Both the position numbers and the translations under genes were made by a program. A stretch of 64,000 nt of DNA from Pelorhabdus rhamnosifermentans (GTDB lineage: Bacteria > Bacillota > Negativicutes > UMGS1260): assembly GCF_018835585.1 (NCBI RefSeq), contig NZ_JAHGVE010000021.1, positions 1 through 64,000 of the forward strand, given 5' to 3'. Shown piece after piece: positions 44,759-53,422 of the stretch; the stretch's first letter is position 1, and each line of letters opens with the position of its first letter. The notes beneath the pieces are model-generated. The model did no database searches, was not told where the DNA came from, and worked only from the letters and a program-made list of their open reading frames with translations.

Positions 44759-45232
44759 TCACCCTTCAGCCACGAAAGTGGCTTTTTTTATATCCAACCA
44801 CATAATAAGAGCATCTTCATTACTTTCGGTGTAATAACGTGGTCGAATACCTTTAGCAGTAAAACCGAATTGCCGATACATATTTTGAGCGATTTCATTG
44901 GACGCACGTACCTCAAGTGTCATCCGCTCCGCCCCTTGCTGCTGAGCATAAAGAATAAGAGATGCCATGAGTTGTTTACCAATGCCTTGCCCGCGATATT
45001 TGGGCAGTACAGCCACATTCGTAACATGAGCTTCGTCAAAGATCATCCACATACCCGCATAGGCCACGACAGTACCCTCTGTCTGGACGACAAGATAACG
45101 GGCAAGCTTATTTGTCATAATTTCGGCCTCAAAGGCCTCACGAGACCAAGGCGCTGCAAACGAATGAGATTCAATAACAACAACATCATCAATATCTTTT
45201 GCCAGCATGTGCCTCACCTTCAGTTCATTCAT
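44759..45232 (-). CDS. rimI: Ribosomal-protein S18-alanine N-acetyltransferase (RimI-like)
   Basis: A GNAT acetyltransferase of 157 aa. VTNVAVLPKYRGQGIGKQLM is the acetyl-CoA loop (R/Q-x-x-G-x-G/A), followed by LEVRASNEIAQNMYRQFGFT and the C-terminal Tyr (RPRYYTESNEDALIMWLDI). RimI-type. The start at ATG 45232 overlaps the end of tsaB by 8 bp; the ribosome site is weak, so coupling to tsaB is likely. A longer frame to 45286 lies within tsaB. The cluster tsaE-tsaB-rimI is conserved in Firmicutes. Confidence 0.9.
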   Translation of the reverse strand: MNELKVRHMLAKDIDDVVVIESHSFAAPWSREAFEAEIMTNKLARYLVVQTEGTVVAYAGMWMIFDEAHVTNVAVLPKYRGQGIGKQLMASLILYAQQQGAERMTLEVRASNEIAQNMYRQFGFTAKGIRPRYYTESNEDALIMWLDIKKATFVAEG

Positions 45233-45932
45233 GACAGCAACTCTGCCGTTGTTCCCACAGCACTTCCGCTTCAGAACGGCGAACATAAACAGGCGTAAGT
45301 GTCATAGCATCCGCCACCTGTCCCGCTTCAAAAAGTTTAAACGCCGCCTGAGCAATACTCGCTGCCCGCGGCATAAGTAAATGAGGCTCAGCCACATGCA
45401 GCAAGGTTGTTTCTTCAGCACCTTCCATGACAAGCGAAGTCGATTCCCCTACTAAAATGACTTGTTGCCCAAGCTCCTCAAGCTCATGACGAAGTTCAGC
45501 AGCTTTCATAACATTCACAGCTTGTATTTCCTTAAGATTCCCCCGTTCAAAACGATAAGAAGCATGATAAACATTGCCTTTTTGCGCATCAAGGACAGGG
45601 ACAATCAGGCAGGAAGAACTACTAAAATTATAGGCCAAACCCATCAATGTCGGAACACCGATTAAAGGCAATGAATTGGCATAGCTCAAGGCTTTAGCCG
45701 TAGCCATGCCAATTCTGAGTCCTGTAAATGAACCAGGACCCGTGCTTACTGCAATGGCCTCAACATCGCTGGCTTGAAACCCGGCAAACTGGCAAAGCAT
45801 GTCAATCGTAGGCATAAGCTTTTCGGAATGCGTCTTCGTCGTTTGAAGAGTGAATTCGGCAATGAGCTTATCTTCTGTTGCAAGAGCAACTGTCGAGACA
45901 AGCGTTGCTGTATCAAGAGACAGCATTAACAA
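45225..45932 (-). CDS. tsaB: t6A biosynthesis protein TsaB
   Basis: 235-aa inactive ASKHA homologue that scaffolds TsaD. LSLDTATLVSTVALATEDKL, STGPGSFTGLRIGMATAKAL and GVPTLMGLAYNF are the family hallmarks. It overlaps tsaE by 20 bp and rimI by 8 bp. The length is normal. Confidence 0.95.
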   Translation of the reverse strand: MLMLSLDTATLVSTVALATEDKLIAEFTLQTTKTHSEKLMPTIDMLCQFAGFQASDVEAIAVSTGPGSFTGLRIGMATAKALSYANSLPLIGVPTLMGLAYNFSSSSCLIVPVLDAQKGNVYHASYRFERGNLKEIQAVNVMKAAELRHELEELGQQVILVGESTSLVMEGAEETTLLHVAEPHLLMPRAASIAQAAFKLFEAGQVADAMTLTPVYVRRSEAEVLWEQRQSCCHE

Positions 45933-46386
45933 GACGCATCAACTCCTCACAAATCGCCTCATAGCGCCTACCATGGGGCTCAAATACTAACAATCGTTCT
46001 AGAATCCCACTACTGCGTTTCATCGTGAGCGATAAATATTCGTCAGGCAGTTCCGTGCCAAATTTATCAGCCCATTCAATCAGTGAAATACCATAACTCG
46101 TATACTCATAAAAGCCAATTTCATCAAGTTCCTGTGCATCTTCCAGCCGATAAAGATCAAAATGATGAACAGGGATTTTGCCATCATAAATTTGGAGCAA
46201 AGTAAAGGTCGGGCTTGTCACATCCTCTTCAATCCCCAAAGCCTGAACTAATTGCTGTGAAAAAAAAGTTTTACCTGCCCCGAGATCGCCCATTAAAGCA
46301 ATCACATCGCCATCTTTTAGTAGCGGTGCAAGCAAAACGGCTATTTGGGTCGTATCCTGTTCTGAAAAACTCTGTAAAGAAAACAT
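45913..46386 (-). CDS. tsaE: t6A biosynthesis ATPase TsaE
   Basis: 157-aa P-loop ATPase that recycles the TsaBD complex. Walker A MGDLGAGKTFFSQQL near residue 36, VTSPTFTLLQIY, VHHFDLYRLED and LIEWADKF follow in the known order. 15 bp separate it from thiL, within the leftward operon thiL-tsaE-tsaB-rimI. Confidence 0.95.
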   Translation of the reverse strand: MFSLQSFSEQDTTQIAVLLAPLLKDGDVIALMGDLGAGKTFFSQQLVQALGIEEDVTSPTFTLLQIYDGKIPVHHFDLYRLEDAQELDEIGFYEYTSYGISLIEWADKFGTELPDEYLSLTMKRSSGILERLLVFEPHGRRYEAICEELMRLVNAVS

Positions 46387-46401
46387 AAATCCTCCTACAT
46401 C

Positions 46402-47394
46402 CTAACAAAAATGATTGAATCCCCGTGGCTTCAGCACCGAAGACTGACCTTCCTTGTCAAGCAAAATCACTTCTTCTCCTTCCACCACTTCACCAATCGC
46501 TGTAAAAGCACATCCCACGCTTTCCTCTGTCAGACAAGAAAAATCAGCCGGATTCATCGTAAATACAAGCTGATAATCTTCACCACCATAAAGCGCACAA
46601 TCAAGGGCTGACAAATCAATGCGTTCTGTAGCCTCCAGCAATTCTTTCGACAAAGGCAGCTTCGTTTGTTCCAATCGAACTCCTACCTTACTTGCAGAAG
46701 CAATTTCATTCATCTCACTTGCCAAACCGTCACTAATATCATTCATGCTTGTTGCACCCATTTTTCCGAGTCTTTGACCGGGACCCACGAGAGGCTTAGG
46801 CGTAAGATGAGCCGTCACAAGAGGCCAGGCAAAAGGATAATCTTCCCACTGTCCCTTCGATAATAAAGCCAGTCCCATACTCGAATTCCCCAGAGTCCCT
46901 GTAACAGCCACAATGTCGCCTACTTGGGCCCCCGCTCGGCGCACAAGCTGAGCCGCGTCCACTTCACCTGTCACAGTGACATTAATCACCAGTTCGTGAT
47001 GCGTAGACACCGTGTCACCACCCACAATATTCACTGCATATTCCCGGCAGATTTCCTTCATTCCCTGGTATAAATTAATCATAAAATCCACATCTGTCTC
47101 AGGAGGAATAGCAATTGAAACGACTGCATGACAAGGCTTTCCCCCCATAGCCGCAATATCACTAAAACTAACAGCCATGGATTTATAACCAAGCTGCTGA
47201 GGCAGCGTTGTTTTCATGGTAAAATGGACATTTTCCACTAACATATCTGTCGTCATAAGTTGCAAATGGCGCGGTGTCGGAAGCAGAACGGCCGCATCAT
47301 CCCCAATGCCCACGACAACATTCGCCGGATGATAAATGGTATCTTCTTTTAGTATATCAATTAATCCAAATTCCCCAACACTTTTTATTTTCAC
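46402..47394 (-). CDS. thiL: Thiamine-monophosphate kinase
   Basis: 330 aa; phosphorylates TMP to thiamine diphosphate. GIGDDAAVLLPTPRHLQLMT, TTDMLVENVHF, GGDTVSTHHELVINVTVTGE and NDISDGLASEMNEIA are the metal and ATP sites of the AIRS/ThiL fold. The start is GTG with TTGAGGTGGTAAA upstream. First gene of the thiL-tsaE-tsaB-rimI operon, an order common in Firmicutes. Confidence 0.95.
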   Translation of the reverse strand: MKIKSVGEFGLIDILKEDTIYHPANVVVGIGDDAAVLLPTPRHLQLMTTDMLVENVHFTMKTTLPQQLGYKSMAVSFSDIAAMGGKPCHAVVSIAIPPETDVDFMINLYQGMKEICREYAVNIVGGDTVSTHHELVINVTVTGEVDAAQLVRRAGAQVGDIVAVTGTLGNSSMGLALLSKGQWEDYPFAWPLVTAHLTPKPLVGPGQRLGKMGATSMNDISDGLASEMNEIASASKVGVRLEQTKLPLSKELLEATERIDLSALDCALYGGEDYQLVFTMNPADFSCLTEESVGCAFTAIGEVVEGEEVILLDKEGQSSVLKPRGFNHFC

Positions 47395-47591
47395 TTTACC
47401 ACCTCAATGGACTAAAAAAGCTGAACCATTTACTATTTCCAGCTATGACAAATTGTTTCCTGCATGGCTAGTATACCACTGTTGAAAAAAAGTTACACTG
47501 CTAAACAGGAATCTAGCCACACTACAGCAAACTGATAAATAATCAGATCGTTTCACGATCATCATTCTGTACAAAAGGAGAAGAAATCATT

Positions 47592-48701
47592 ATGAGACCC
47601 ACTATTGCTCAAATAAATTTAGGTCATCTCGCTCACAATGTCAAAGCGATTCGTCATCACCTGCCGACTTCCATTGGCATGACAGCTGTTGTCAAAGCGG
47701 ACGCTTATGGCCACGGTGCAGTCGCAGTCAGCCGTGTAGCTTTAGATAACGGAGCAACAGCCCTCGCTGTTGCCACCGTGGAAGAAGGCATGGAACTACG
47801 AGAAGCAGGATTTACCGTTCCCATTTTACTACTTGGACTCACTTTTGCCGAGGATGCAAAGGAGATTATCCAGTATGATCTCACGGCAACAGCCTGCACA
47901 TTTGAACAGATCAATAATTTAGCACAAACAGCCCGTACCCAAGGCCAAAAGGTCCGAGTCATGTTAAAAATTGATACCGGGATGAATCGCATTGGCTTTG
48001 CACCACAAGACCTCCCGACCTATGCTGAATATGCCCTGTCTTTTCCTGAGATCAACCTGCGTGGCTGTTTTACCCATCTAGCCACAGCAGACAGCAAGGA
48101 CAAACAGCATGCCCAACAACAAATTGCCTTATTTCAACAAGGCCTGAAACAACTTGCTGACAAAAATATTTCTTTACCCTTCATTTCTTTTGCCAATAGC
48201 GCCAGTATTATCGATCTTGATTGCACAATTTGCAATAACTCACGTCCCGGCATTATCTTGTACGGTCTGGAACCCTCAAACGAAATGCATCATAAACTAG
48301 ACTTAAAACCTGTCATGGAACTTAAAACCAAAGTGGTCTATGTAAAACAAGTACCAGCTGGCACAACCATCGGTTATGGTCGAACCTTCCGCTCGCCACG
48401 CACAACCTATATTGCTACTTTGCCTATTGGCTATGCCGACGGCTATCATCGATTGCTGTCCAATAAAGCTCCCGTCCTAATCGGCGGCAGACGCTGCCAG
48501 CAAGTCGGTAATATCTGCATGGATCAAATCATGGTTGATCTGGGACCAGACCATCCAGTAGAAATTGGCGCTGAAGCCGTACTCTTTGGCAGGCAAGGTA
48601 CGGAAGAAATTACGGCAGGTGAACTCGCCACTTTGGCACAAACCATCCATTATGAACTCGTTTGTGCCGTAAGCAAACGAGTTCCGCGTGTTTACATATA
48701 G
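47592..48701 (+). CDS. alr: Alanine racemase
   Basis: 369-aa fold-type III PLP enzyme making D-alanine for the cell wall. The PLP lysine is in TAVVKADAYGHGAV near residue 35 and the catalytic Tyr in the GYGRTFRSP region (about 258-266); MLKIDTGMNRIGF and NICMDQIMVDLG complete the pattern. AAAAGGAGAAGAAATCATT precedes the ATG. It is monocistronic and ends in a strong hairpin. Confidence 0.96.
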   Translation: MRPTIAQINLGHLAHNVKAIRHHLPTSIGMTAVVKADAYGHGAVAVSRVALDNGATALAVATVEEGMELREAGFTVPILLLGLTFAEDAKEIIQYDLTATACTFEQINNLAQTARTQGQKVRVMLKIDTGMNRIGFAPQDLPTYAEYALSFPEINLRGCFTHLATADSKDKQHAQQQIALFQQGLKQLADKNISLPFISFANSASIIDLDCTICNNSRPGIILYGLEPSNEMHHKLDLKPVMELKTKVVYVKQVPAGTTIGYGRTFRSPRTTYIATLPIGYADGYHRLLSNKAPVLIGGRRCQQVGNICMDQIMVDLGPDHPVEIGAEAVLFGRQGTEEITAGELATLAQTIHYELVCAVSKRVPRVYI

Positions 48702-48745
48702 TATAGAGTTAACCTCCCAGGCGTTAACAAGACTATATAATAAAA

Positions 48746-48779
48746 AAGTAAGCTCAGTCACGATACTGAGCTTACTTTT
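48746..48779. terminator. Bidirectional terminator between alr and the GerMN gene
   Basis: AAAAGTAAGCTCAGT / ACTGAGCTTACTTTT, a 15-bp perfect stem with T and A runs on the two sides. Confidence 0.9.
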
Positions 48780-48790
48780 CATTTCTCATG

Positions 48791-49378
48791 CTACTTCTTA
48801 ATCATTCCAGGCGAGCGGCTCAGTGGTTCAGTTAAATCCAGATGACCGTATAGCGTATCTACCTTTTTCCCATCAACAAGAATCCGGACCTTTTCGATAT
48901 GAGGAAACTCCGTTAATGTATTGACAATAGAAGTAACTAATAATGTCTCTGTGGCGGAACCACCATTCCCTTTTAAAATCGTGCCATTAAAATCAACCAA
49001 AGCAATATCATCTTTGATGGTGAGCTGGCGCAGCTTCGTTCCCGGCGGAAAAACCTTCGTTGTCTGTGGCTTATTTGTGCCATCAATCAAGGCTTCAACA
49101 GCTGTACGCGCCGGCGTTTCACTCATCGGAAAAGAACGGACTTCCGGAACAAGATGAATTCCATCAGAACTGGCATAATAAAGCGTCAATTGCATAGAGT
49201 TATGCTTCGTGTCCTCTGCATTTGCAGTCGCTGGTATCGTACCACCACCTAACTGCGACTGTTGTGCCGTATTTGTTGTTGCTGCAGGCGTAGTAGTAGT
49301 TGCCAGATCATTATTATTAGCACAACCAGTAAGAAGCAAGCAAACGAATAGACCACAACAAAACAAAAAATGCCTCAT
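48791..49378 (-). CDS. GerMN-domain lipoprotein
   Basis: 195 aa. Lipobox LLLTGC near residue 19, a Thr/Ala/Gln-rich linker (residues 25-50), then one GerMN domain: MQLTLYYASSDGIHLVPEVR, EALIDGTNKP, IALVDFNGTILKGNGGSATE and VRILVDGKKVDTLYGHLDLT. GerM in B. subtilis works in sporulation and germination at the spore membrane; single-domain lipoproteins like this often follow amidase genes. It overlaps the upstream AMIN-amidase gene by 4 bp, so both belong to one unit. Confidence 0.9.
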   Translation of the reverse strand: MRHFLFCCGLFVCLLLTGCANNNDLATTTTPAATTNTAQQSQLGGGTIPATANAEDTKHNSMQLTLYYASSDGIHLVPEVRSFPMSETPARTAVEALIDGTNKPQTTKVFPPGTKLRQLTIKDDIALVDFNGTILKGNGGSATETLLVTSIVNTLTEFPHIEKVRILVDGKKVDTLYGHLDLTEPLSRSPGMIKK

Positions 49379-50484
49379 GAATGATCCCCTCCCCCTGCTG
49401 CAACCTGTGTAAAGAAAGAGTCAAGACCTTGAACAATTCCTTGTGCCATTTTTTGTTGAAAAGCATCATCCATCAGCATTTTCTCTTCAGCAGGATTCGA
49501 AATAAAGGCCAATTCAATCAGTGAAGCAGGCATGCTTGTATGTTTCAATACGTAAAAATTCGCCTGATAAATACCACGATCAGATAAGCCTGTCGCTTGA
49601 ATATATGCATCTTGAATGGATTGGGCTAACAAAGAATCCGCATTCGATTTTGGATAATAGTAAGTAGCTCCGCCGCCGACTGTCGGATTGCCAAAAGAAT
49701 TCGCATGAATACTCAAAAAGACATCCGTTTTTCGATGATTGGCAACATCGGCTCTGGCACCCAATTCATCAGCGCCACTGGCATTTGGACCATAAACATC
49801 CACATCCGTCTGTCTCGTCATAAGCACAGTCGCTCCAGACTTCTCAAGCAATGATTTCACCTTTTGCGCGACAGCAAGTGTGACTGTTTTTTCTTGATCT
49901 TTTCCTGGACCAATAGCTCCCGGATCACTGCCACCATGGCCAGGGTCAAGGACAATAACCTTATCGGAAAGTCCTGCCGAATAATGCACATTACTACTTA
50001 ATACCGGTTTATTAATATCCACAACGACACGATAGGGTTTGTTATTTTTACTATCACTTGGCAAAGTAAATACATGATAATCACTACGGCTAATGGAATT
50101 CGGTAAATCAATCACTACTTTTGCATTTCCTGTTGCTGAAGAAACATTGATCTTACTTGCAACCTTGCCGTCTAACAAGACATCATCGACCTTGCTAGCA
50201 TTCGCATTTTTAATATTCACAATAAGTTGCGGCGATGGAGAGGCCAATAAACTCCCATCCACCTGAACAGGTCCTGTCATATCAATAACCATTCTGAGCG
50301 TAGTCGCGCCAGAAGCAGCATCAATATGGTTAGCCCAACGAATATTCGTAAGAGATGCTTGTCCCTTTACAGCACTTATAGCAGAAGTCTTCACGATGCC
50401 CATATCTCTGTACGCTGCAGCCAGTGCAACCTGTGGCAATAGCATCATAGCAATCATAAACAAAACAAAAAACTTACGACGCAC
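49375..50484 (-). CDS. N-acetylmuramoyl-L-alanine amidase (AMIN + Amidase_3)
   Basis: 369-aa exported zinc amidase. A signal peptide (VLFMIAMMLLPQVALAAA) is followed by an AMIN domain (about 35-135) that targets septal peptidoglycan, then the Amidase_3 domain: VIVLDPGHGGSDPGA (zinc His), QEKTVTLAVA (Glu), LSIHANSF (His) and SLIELAFISNPAEE (catalytic Glu). It cuts the bond between MurNAc and the stem peptide. The start is GTG 50484 with AAGGAGGTTGAAAC upstream; a longer frame to 50511 is weaker. Confidence 0.93.
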   Translation of the reverse strand: MRRKFFVLFMIAMMLLPQVALAAAYRDMGIVKTSAISAVKGQASLTNIRWANHIDAASGATTLRMVIDMTGPVQVDGSLLASPSPQLIVNIKNANASKVDDVLLDGKVASKINVSSATGNAKVVIDLPNSISRSDYHVFTLPSDSKNNKPYRVVVDINKPVLSSNVHYSAGLSDKVIVLDPGHGGSDPGAIGPGKDQEKTVTLAVAQKVKSLLEKSGATVLMTRQTDVDVYGPNASGADELGARADVANHRKTDVFLSIHANSFGNPTVGGGATYYYPKSNADSLLAQSIQDAYIQATGLSDRGIYQANFYVLKHTSMPASLIELAFISNPAEEKMLMDDAFQQKMAQGIVQGLDSFFTQVAAGGGDHS

Positions 50485-50570
50485 CGTTTCAACCTCCTTA
50501 AATCCTGACATTCCTATACAGTTTTCGTTGTTTTTTTTATTATTCCTGCTAAAAATTTGTCATAAAAACA

Positions 50571-50602
50571 AAAAAAGACCAAAGTTTAACACAACTTTGA
50601 CC
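50571..50602 (-). terminator. Terminator of the mazEF pair
   Basis: GGTCAAAGTT/AACTTTGGTC stem followed by TTTTTTTG on the minus strand. Confidence 0.75.
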
Positions 50603-50647
50603 CTTTTCCTTAAATCAATCATATTCTGTTAACTGCTGCTACGTCCC

Positions 50648-50998
50648 TTATAACTCAACTAAGCCCAAACTAATGCGAACGGCGTCATCCACCTTTTCCA
50701 TAATATCTTCACTTAAATGCGTAACCTTTTCTTTCAAACGTCGTTTATCAATCGTTCGCAGTTGTTCTAATAGCACCACTGAATCCTTTTCAAGCTGAAA
50801 CAACTTAGCACTTACTTCAACATGAGTCGGCAGCTTCGCCTTCGAAATCTGCGACGTAATGGCAGCAACAATCACAGTTGGACTGTATTTGTTACCCACA
50901 TCATTTTGAATCACTAAAACAGGCCGGTGCCCGCCCTGCTCTGAACCAACTACGGGACTTAAGTTGGCAAAATAAATATCTCCACGCTTTACTACCAC
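50648..50998 (-). CDS. ndoA: MazF/NdoA (EndoA) endoribonuclease toxin
   Basis: 116-aa PemK-like toxin that cuts mRNA at a short U-rich site. [20 protein letters not shown] and [20 protein letters not shown] are almost the Bacillus EndoA consensus, with [20 protein letters not shown] following. It lies 3 bp after its antitoxin. This chromosomal pair is a stable neighbour of alr/acpS genes in Firmicutes and is more likely stress-regulatory than mobile. Confidence 0.95.
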   Translation of the reverse strand: MVVKRGDIYFANLSPVVGSEQGGHRPVLVIQNDVGNKYSPTVIVAAITSQISKAKLPTHVEVSAKLFQLEKDSVVLLEQLRTIDKRRLKEKVTHLSEDIMEKVDDAVRISLGLVEL

Positions 50999-51001
50999 AA
51001 C

Positions 51002-51277
51002 TTATTCACGCTCCGCCAGTAAAGTAGGCATCATCTCGAAAACTTCGCTGTCAGCAAGTAGCCCTTCTTCTGCCAGTGATAAATTAATAATGGCCATTTC
51101 CTGATATCCCTTTTTCATCATATCACGCACGGCTTTTCGCTTCCTATCTTCAATATATAAGCGCATTGCTTCTCTGACGAACTGACTACGGCTTAATTTT
51201 TCCATGGCAATAAAGCCATCAACCTCTTGCAGCAAACTATTCGGGATACTAATCATAATACGTTTTAACTCGGCCAC
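51002..51277 (-). CDS. ndoAI: Antitoxin of the MazEF/Ndo pair (ribbon-helix-helix)
   Basis: 91 aa. An N-terminal CopG-type ribbon-helix-helix (KRIMISIPNSLLQEVDGFIA, SRSQFVREAMRLYIEDRKRK) binds DNA, while the acidic C-terminal tail (INLSLAEEGLLADSEVFEMM) would wrap around the toxin. It precedes the toxin gene by 3 bp and probably autoregulates. GGAGGTGAGGGTGT precedes the start. Confidence 0.92.
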   Translation of the reverse strand: MAELKRIMISIPNSLLQEVDGFIAMEKLSRSQFVREAMRLYIEDRKRKAVRDMMKKGYQEMAIINLSLAEEGLLADSEVFEMMPTLLAERE

Positions 51278-51415
51278 ACCCTCACCTCCGCTGATCCTTG
51301 CGGCACAATCATCTACAATAAAGTATAGTATTTAATATATCACCATGTCAACTTTTTTATAGAGCATTTTTGATAATTATTCTATCATAAGCATGAAGTT
51401 TGTATAGAATAATAC

Positions 51416-52978
51416 TCATTCGCATTTTTTGCCTGTATAAATACCACAAACAGCCGCTGGAATAGCCTGTGCCAAATCGCCCGCAGTCATACCAACGGGA
51501 CTATTTTCAGCTAATAAATCTCCTGCTAAACCATGCAAATAGACGCCGATAATCGCCGCATCATGACTCGAACAGCCTTGTGCAATAAAAGCCGTAATCA
51601 TTCCAGTCAAAACATCGCCTGTTCCACCTGTCGCCATACCAACATTCCCTGTAGTATTAATATATACTTCTCCATCAGGAAAGGCAACGATTGTTGCCGC
51701 ACCTTTTAAAATAACTATACTTTTCCATTCCGCCGCATACTGCCTGGCCACAGCCAATCGATTGGACTGAATTTCTTCAATCGTAAGGCCTGTGAGTGCC
51801 GCCATCTCACCTGGATGGGGTGTAACAATACAAAGAGCCTGACTTGAACCGAGCACAGATGGATCCTTTGCCACAGCATATAAGGCATCGGCATCAATCA
51901 CCAAAGGCAACTGAACAGACTGGATTAATTCGGTAACAAGTGATAGCGTTCTTTCATCACGCCCCAGGCCGGGTCCAAGGGCAAGCACATCGGCCTGAGC
52001 CAGAAAGGATTGAATAGCAGGTAAAGAATCGCGTGTTAAAACTCCGCCTACCTTATCAGGCAGCGACTTCACCATAACTTCCGTCAACTTCGTTGCAGCA
52101 ATACTATAAATACTTTCTCCTACACCCAGCGTAACCTTGCCCGCGCCAGAACGCAGCGCCCCTTGAGCAGCCAGTGCGGCAGCACCCGTAAAGCCTTCCG
52201 ATCCTGCAACAATAAAAGCCCAGCCCATATCGCCTTTATGACAGGATGCCGTACGTTTCGGAAGCCTTTCGAGTACATCAAGTGCAGTAATCACATTCTG
52301 CTTAATTTCTCCACTCGTCAAAAGATTGGTCGGCACTCCAATATCATCAACAATAATTTTCCCCGCATAATCGGCCCCAGGATAAATAAGCAGCCCTGGC
52401 TTGGGCAGTCCAAAGGTAACGGTATAAGCAGCCTTCACAGCCTGCGTCGTAACTTGACCGTCATTTCCCTGTACACCCGACGGAATATCGACAGCATAAA
52501 TCGGCTTGCCAGATTGATTCATAAAAGAAACGGCCTGTTCCAAAGTGGCACTTAACCGACCATGAAAACCCGTTCCGACTAAAGCATCGACAAGATAATC
52601 AGCAAAAGAAAGCGCTATTTTCAGCCGATCCCAGTCCCGTTCACCGGAAATCTCCATAATATCCAGGCCCATTTGTACTAAAATCGCTAAGTGAACCTTC
52701 GCATCACCCGCTATGGCCTGTTGTGAACAAAACAAAAATACTTTCACTTTTGCACCATGATTGGCTAAATGACGAGCAATAACAAACCCATCACCACCAT
52801 TATTACCCTTACCAGCTAAAACAATAACTTTTTTACCAGTAAGTGATCCATTGACTTTTTCCAAGCACTTCACTATAGCCGTTCCGGCGTTTTCCATCAA
52901 AACAACACCGGGAATGCCGTACATATCTATGGCCTTGCGGTCAATTTGTTTCATTTCCTGCGCTGTTGCAACTTTCAC
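51416..52978 (-). CDS. nnrD: Bifunctional NAD(P)H-hydrate epimerase / dehydratase
   Basis: 520-aa repair enzyme for hydrated NAD(P)H. The N-terminal YjeF_N epimerase domain (EMKQIDRKAIDMYGIPGVVL, VLAGKGNNGGDGFVIARHLA) is fused to a YjeF_C ADP-dependent dehydratase (ALGPGLGRD near residue 350, TPHPGEMAALTG, ATGGTGDVLTGMI). The start at GTG 52978 has GGGGAGGAAATAACA upstream and overlaps acpS by 38 bp; the longer frame to 53029 is not needed. The fusion is common in bacteria. Confidence 0.94.
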   Translation of the reverse strand: MKVATAQEMKQIDRKAIDMYGIPGVVLMENAGTAIVKCLEKVNGSLTGKKVIVLAGKGNNGGDGFVIARHLANHGAKVKVFLFCSQQAIAGDAKVHLAILVQMGLDIMEISGERDWDRLKIALSFADYLVDALVGTGFHGRLSATLEQAVSFMNQSGKPIYAVDIPSGVQGNDGQVTTQAVKAAYTVTFGLPKPGLLIYPGADYAGKIIVDDIGVPTNLLTSGEIKQNVITALDVLERLPKRTASCHKGDMGWAFIVAGSEGFTGAAALAAQGALRSGAGKVTLGVGESIYSIAATKLTEVMVKSLPDKVGGVLTRDSLPAIQSFLAQADVLALGPGLGRDERTLSLVTELIQSVQLPLVIDADALYAVAKDPSVLGSSQALCIVTPHPGEMAALTGLTIEEIQSNRLAVARQYAAEWKSIVILKGAATIVAFPDGEVYINTTGNVGMATGGTGDVLTGMITAFIAQGCSSHDAAIIGVYLHGLAGDLLAENSPVGMTAGDLAQAIPAAVCGIYTGKKCE

Positions 52979-53360
52979 TGTTATTTCCTCCCCAACAAAC
53001 GACTTGTGCCGCAGCATATTGCCTGGCATGAGTCAAAGATATATAAATTTTAGTAATATTTTTTTTAGCAGCAATTTTAGCAAAGGTTCCACTTAGCGTA
53101 ACAACAGGAGCCCCCAAGGCATCCGGCAATATTTCAATTTCCTGCAAGGTTCCTTTAATAAGCCCTGTTCCAAGTGCCTTTAATACAGCTTCTTTCCCGG
53201 CAAACCGCGCCGCATAAGAAGAACTGCGCCCTGTTTTGCGACTATCACAATAAGCCTGTTCACGAGGCGTAAATACACGGGTAATAAATGCCTTCTTTGC
53301 AATTGCCGCCTGAATACGTTCAATTTCAATCAAATCCATGCCAATTCCCACAATCACCAA
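52941..53360 (-). CDS. acpS: Holo-[acyl-carrier-protein] synthase
   Basis: 139-aa phosphopantetheinyl transferase that activates ACP. VGIGMDLIEIERIQAAIAKK carries the metal Asp and FAGKEAVLKALGTGL the Glu of the WxxKEA-type motif. LTHARQYAAAQVVCW ends the core; the last 14 residues (NNSESCNSAGNETN) are extra and come from the overlap with the next gene. AGGAGGGATCTTTGGT precedes the start. Confidence 0.93.
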   Translation of the reverse strand: MVIVGIGMDLIEIERIQAAIAKKAFITRVFTPREQAYCDSRKTGRSSSYAARFAGKEAVLKALGTGLIKGTLQEIEILPDALGAPVVTLSGTFAKIAAKKNITKIYISLTHARQYAAAQVVCWGGNNSESCNSAGNETN

Positions 53361-53422
53361 AGATCCCTCCTGTTTGTATATTCCACAACAGATGGGTATC
53401 CCCTGCGATTCACTTTGAATAT

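Noticed and set aside
50648-51277. The MazEF pair as a mobile plasmid-type toxin-antitoxin system
   Set aside because: The sequence is close to the chromosomal EndoA/NdoAI pair of Firmicutes and sits in the usual acpS-nnrD neighbourhood, with no sign of transfer.
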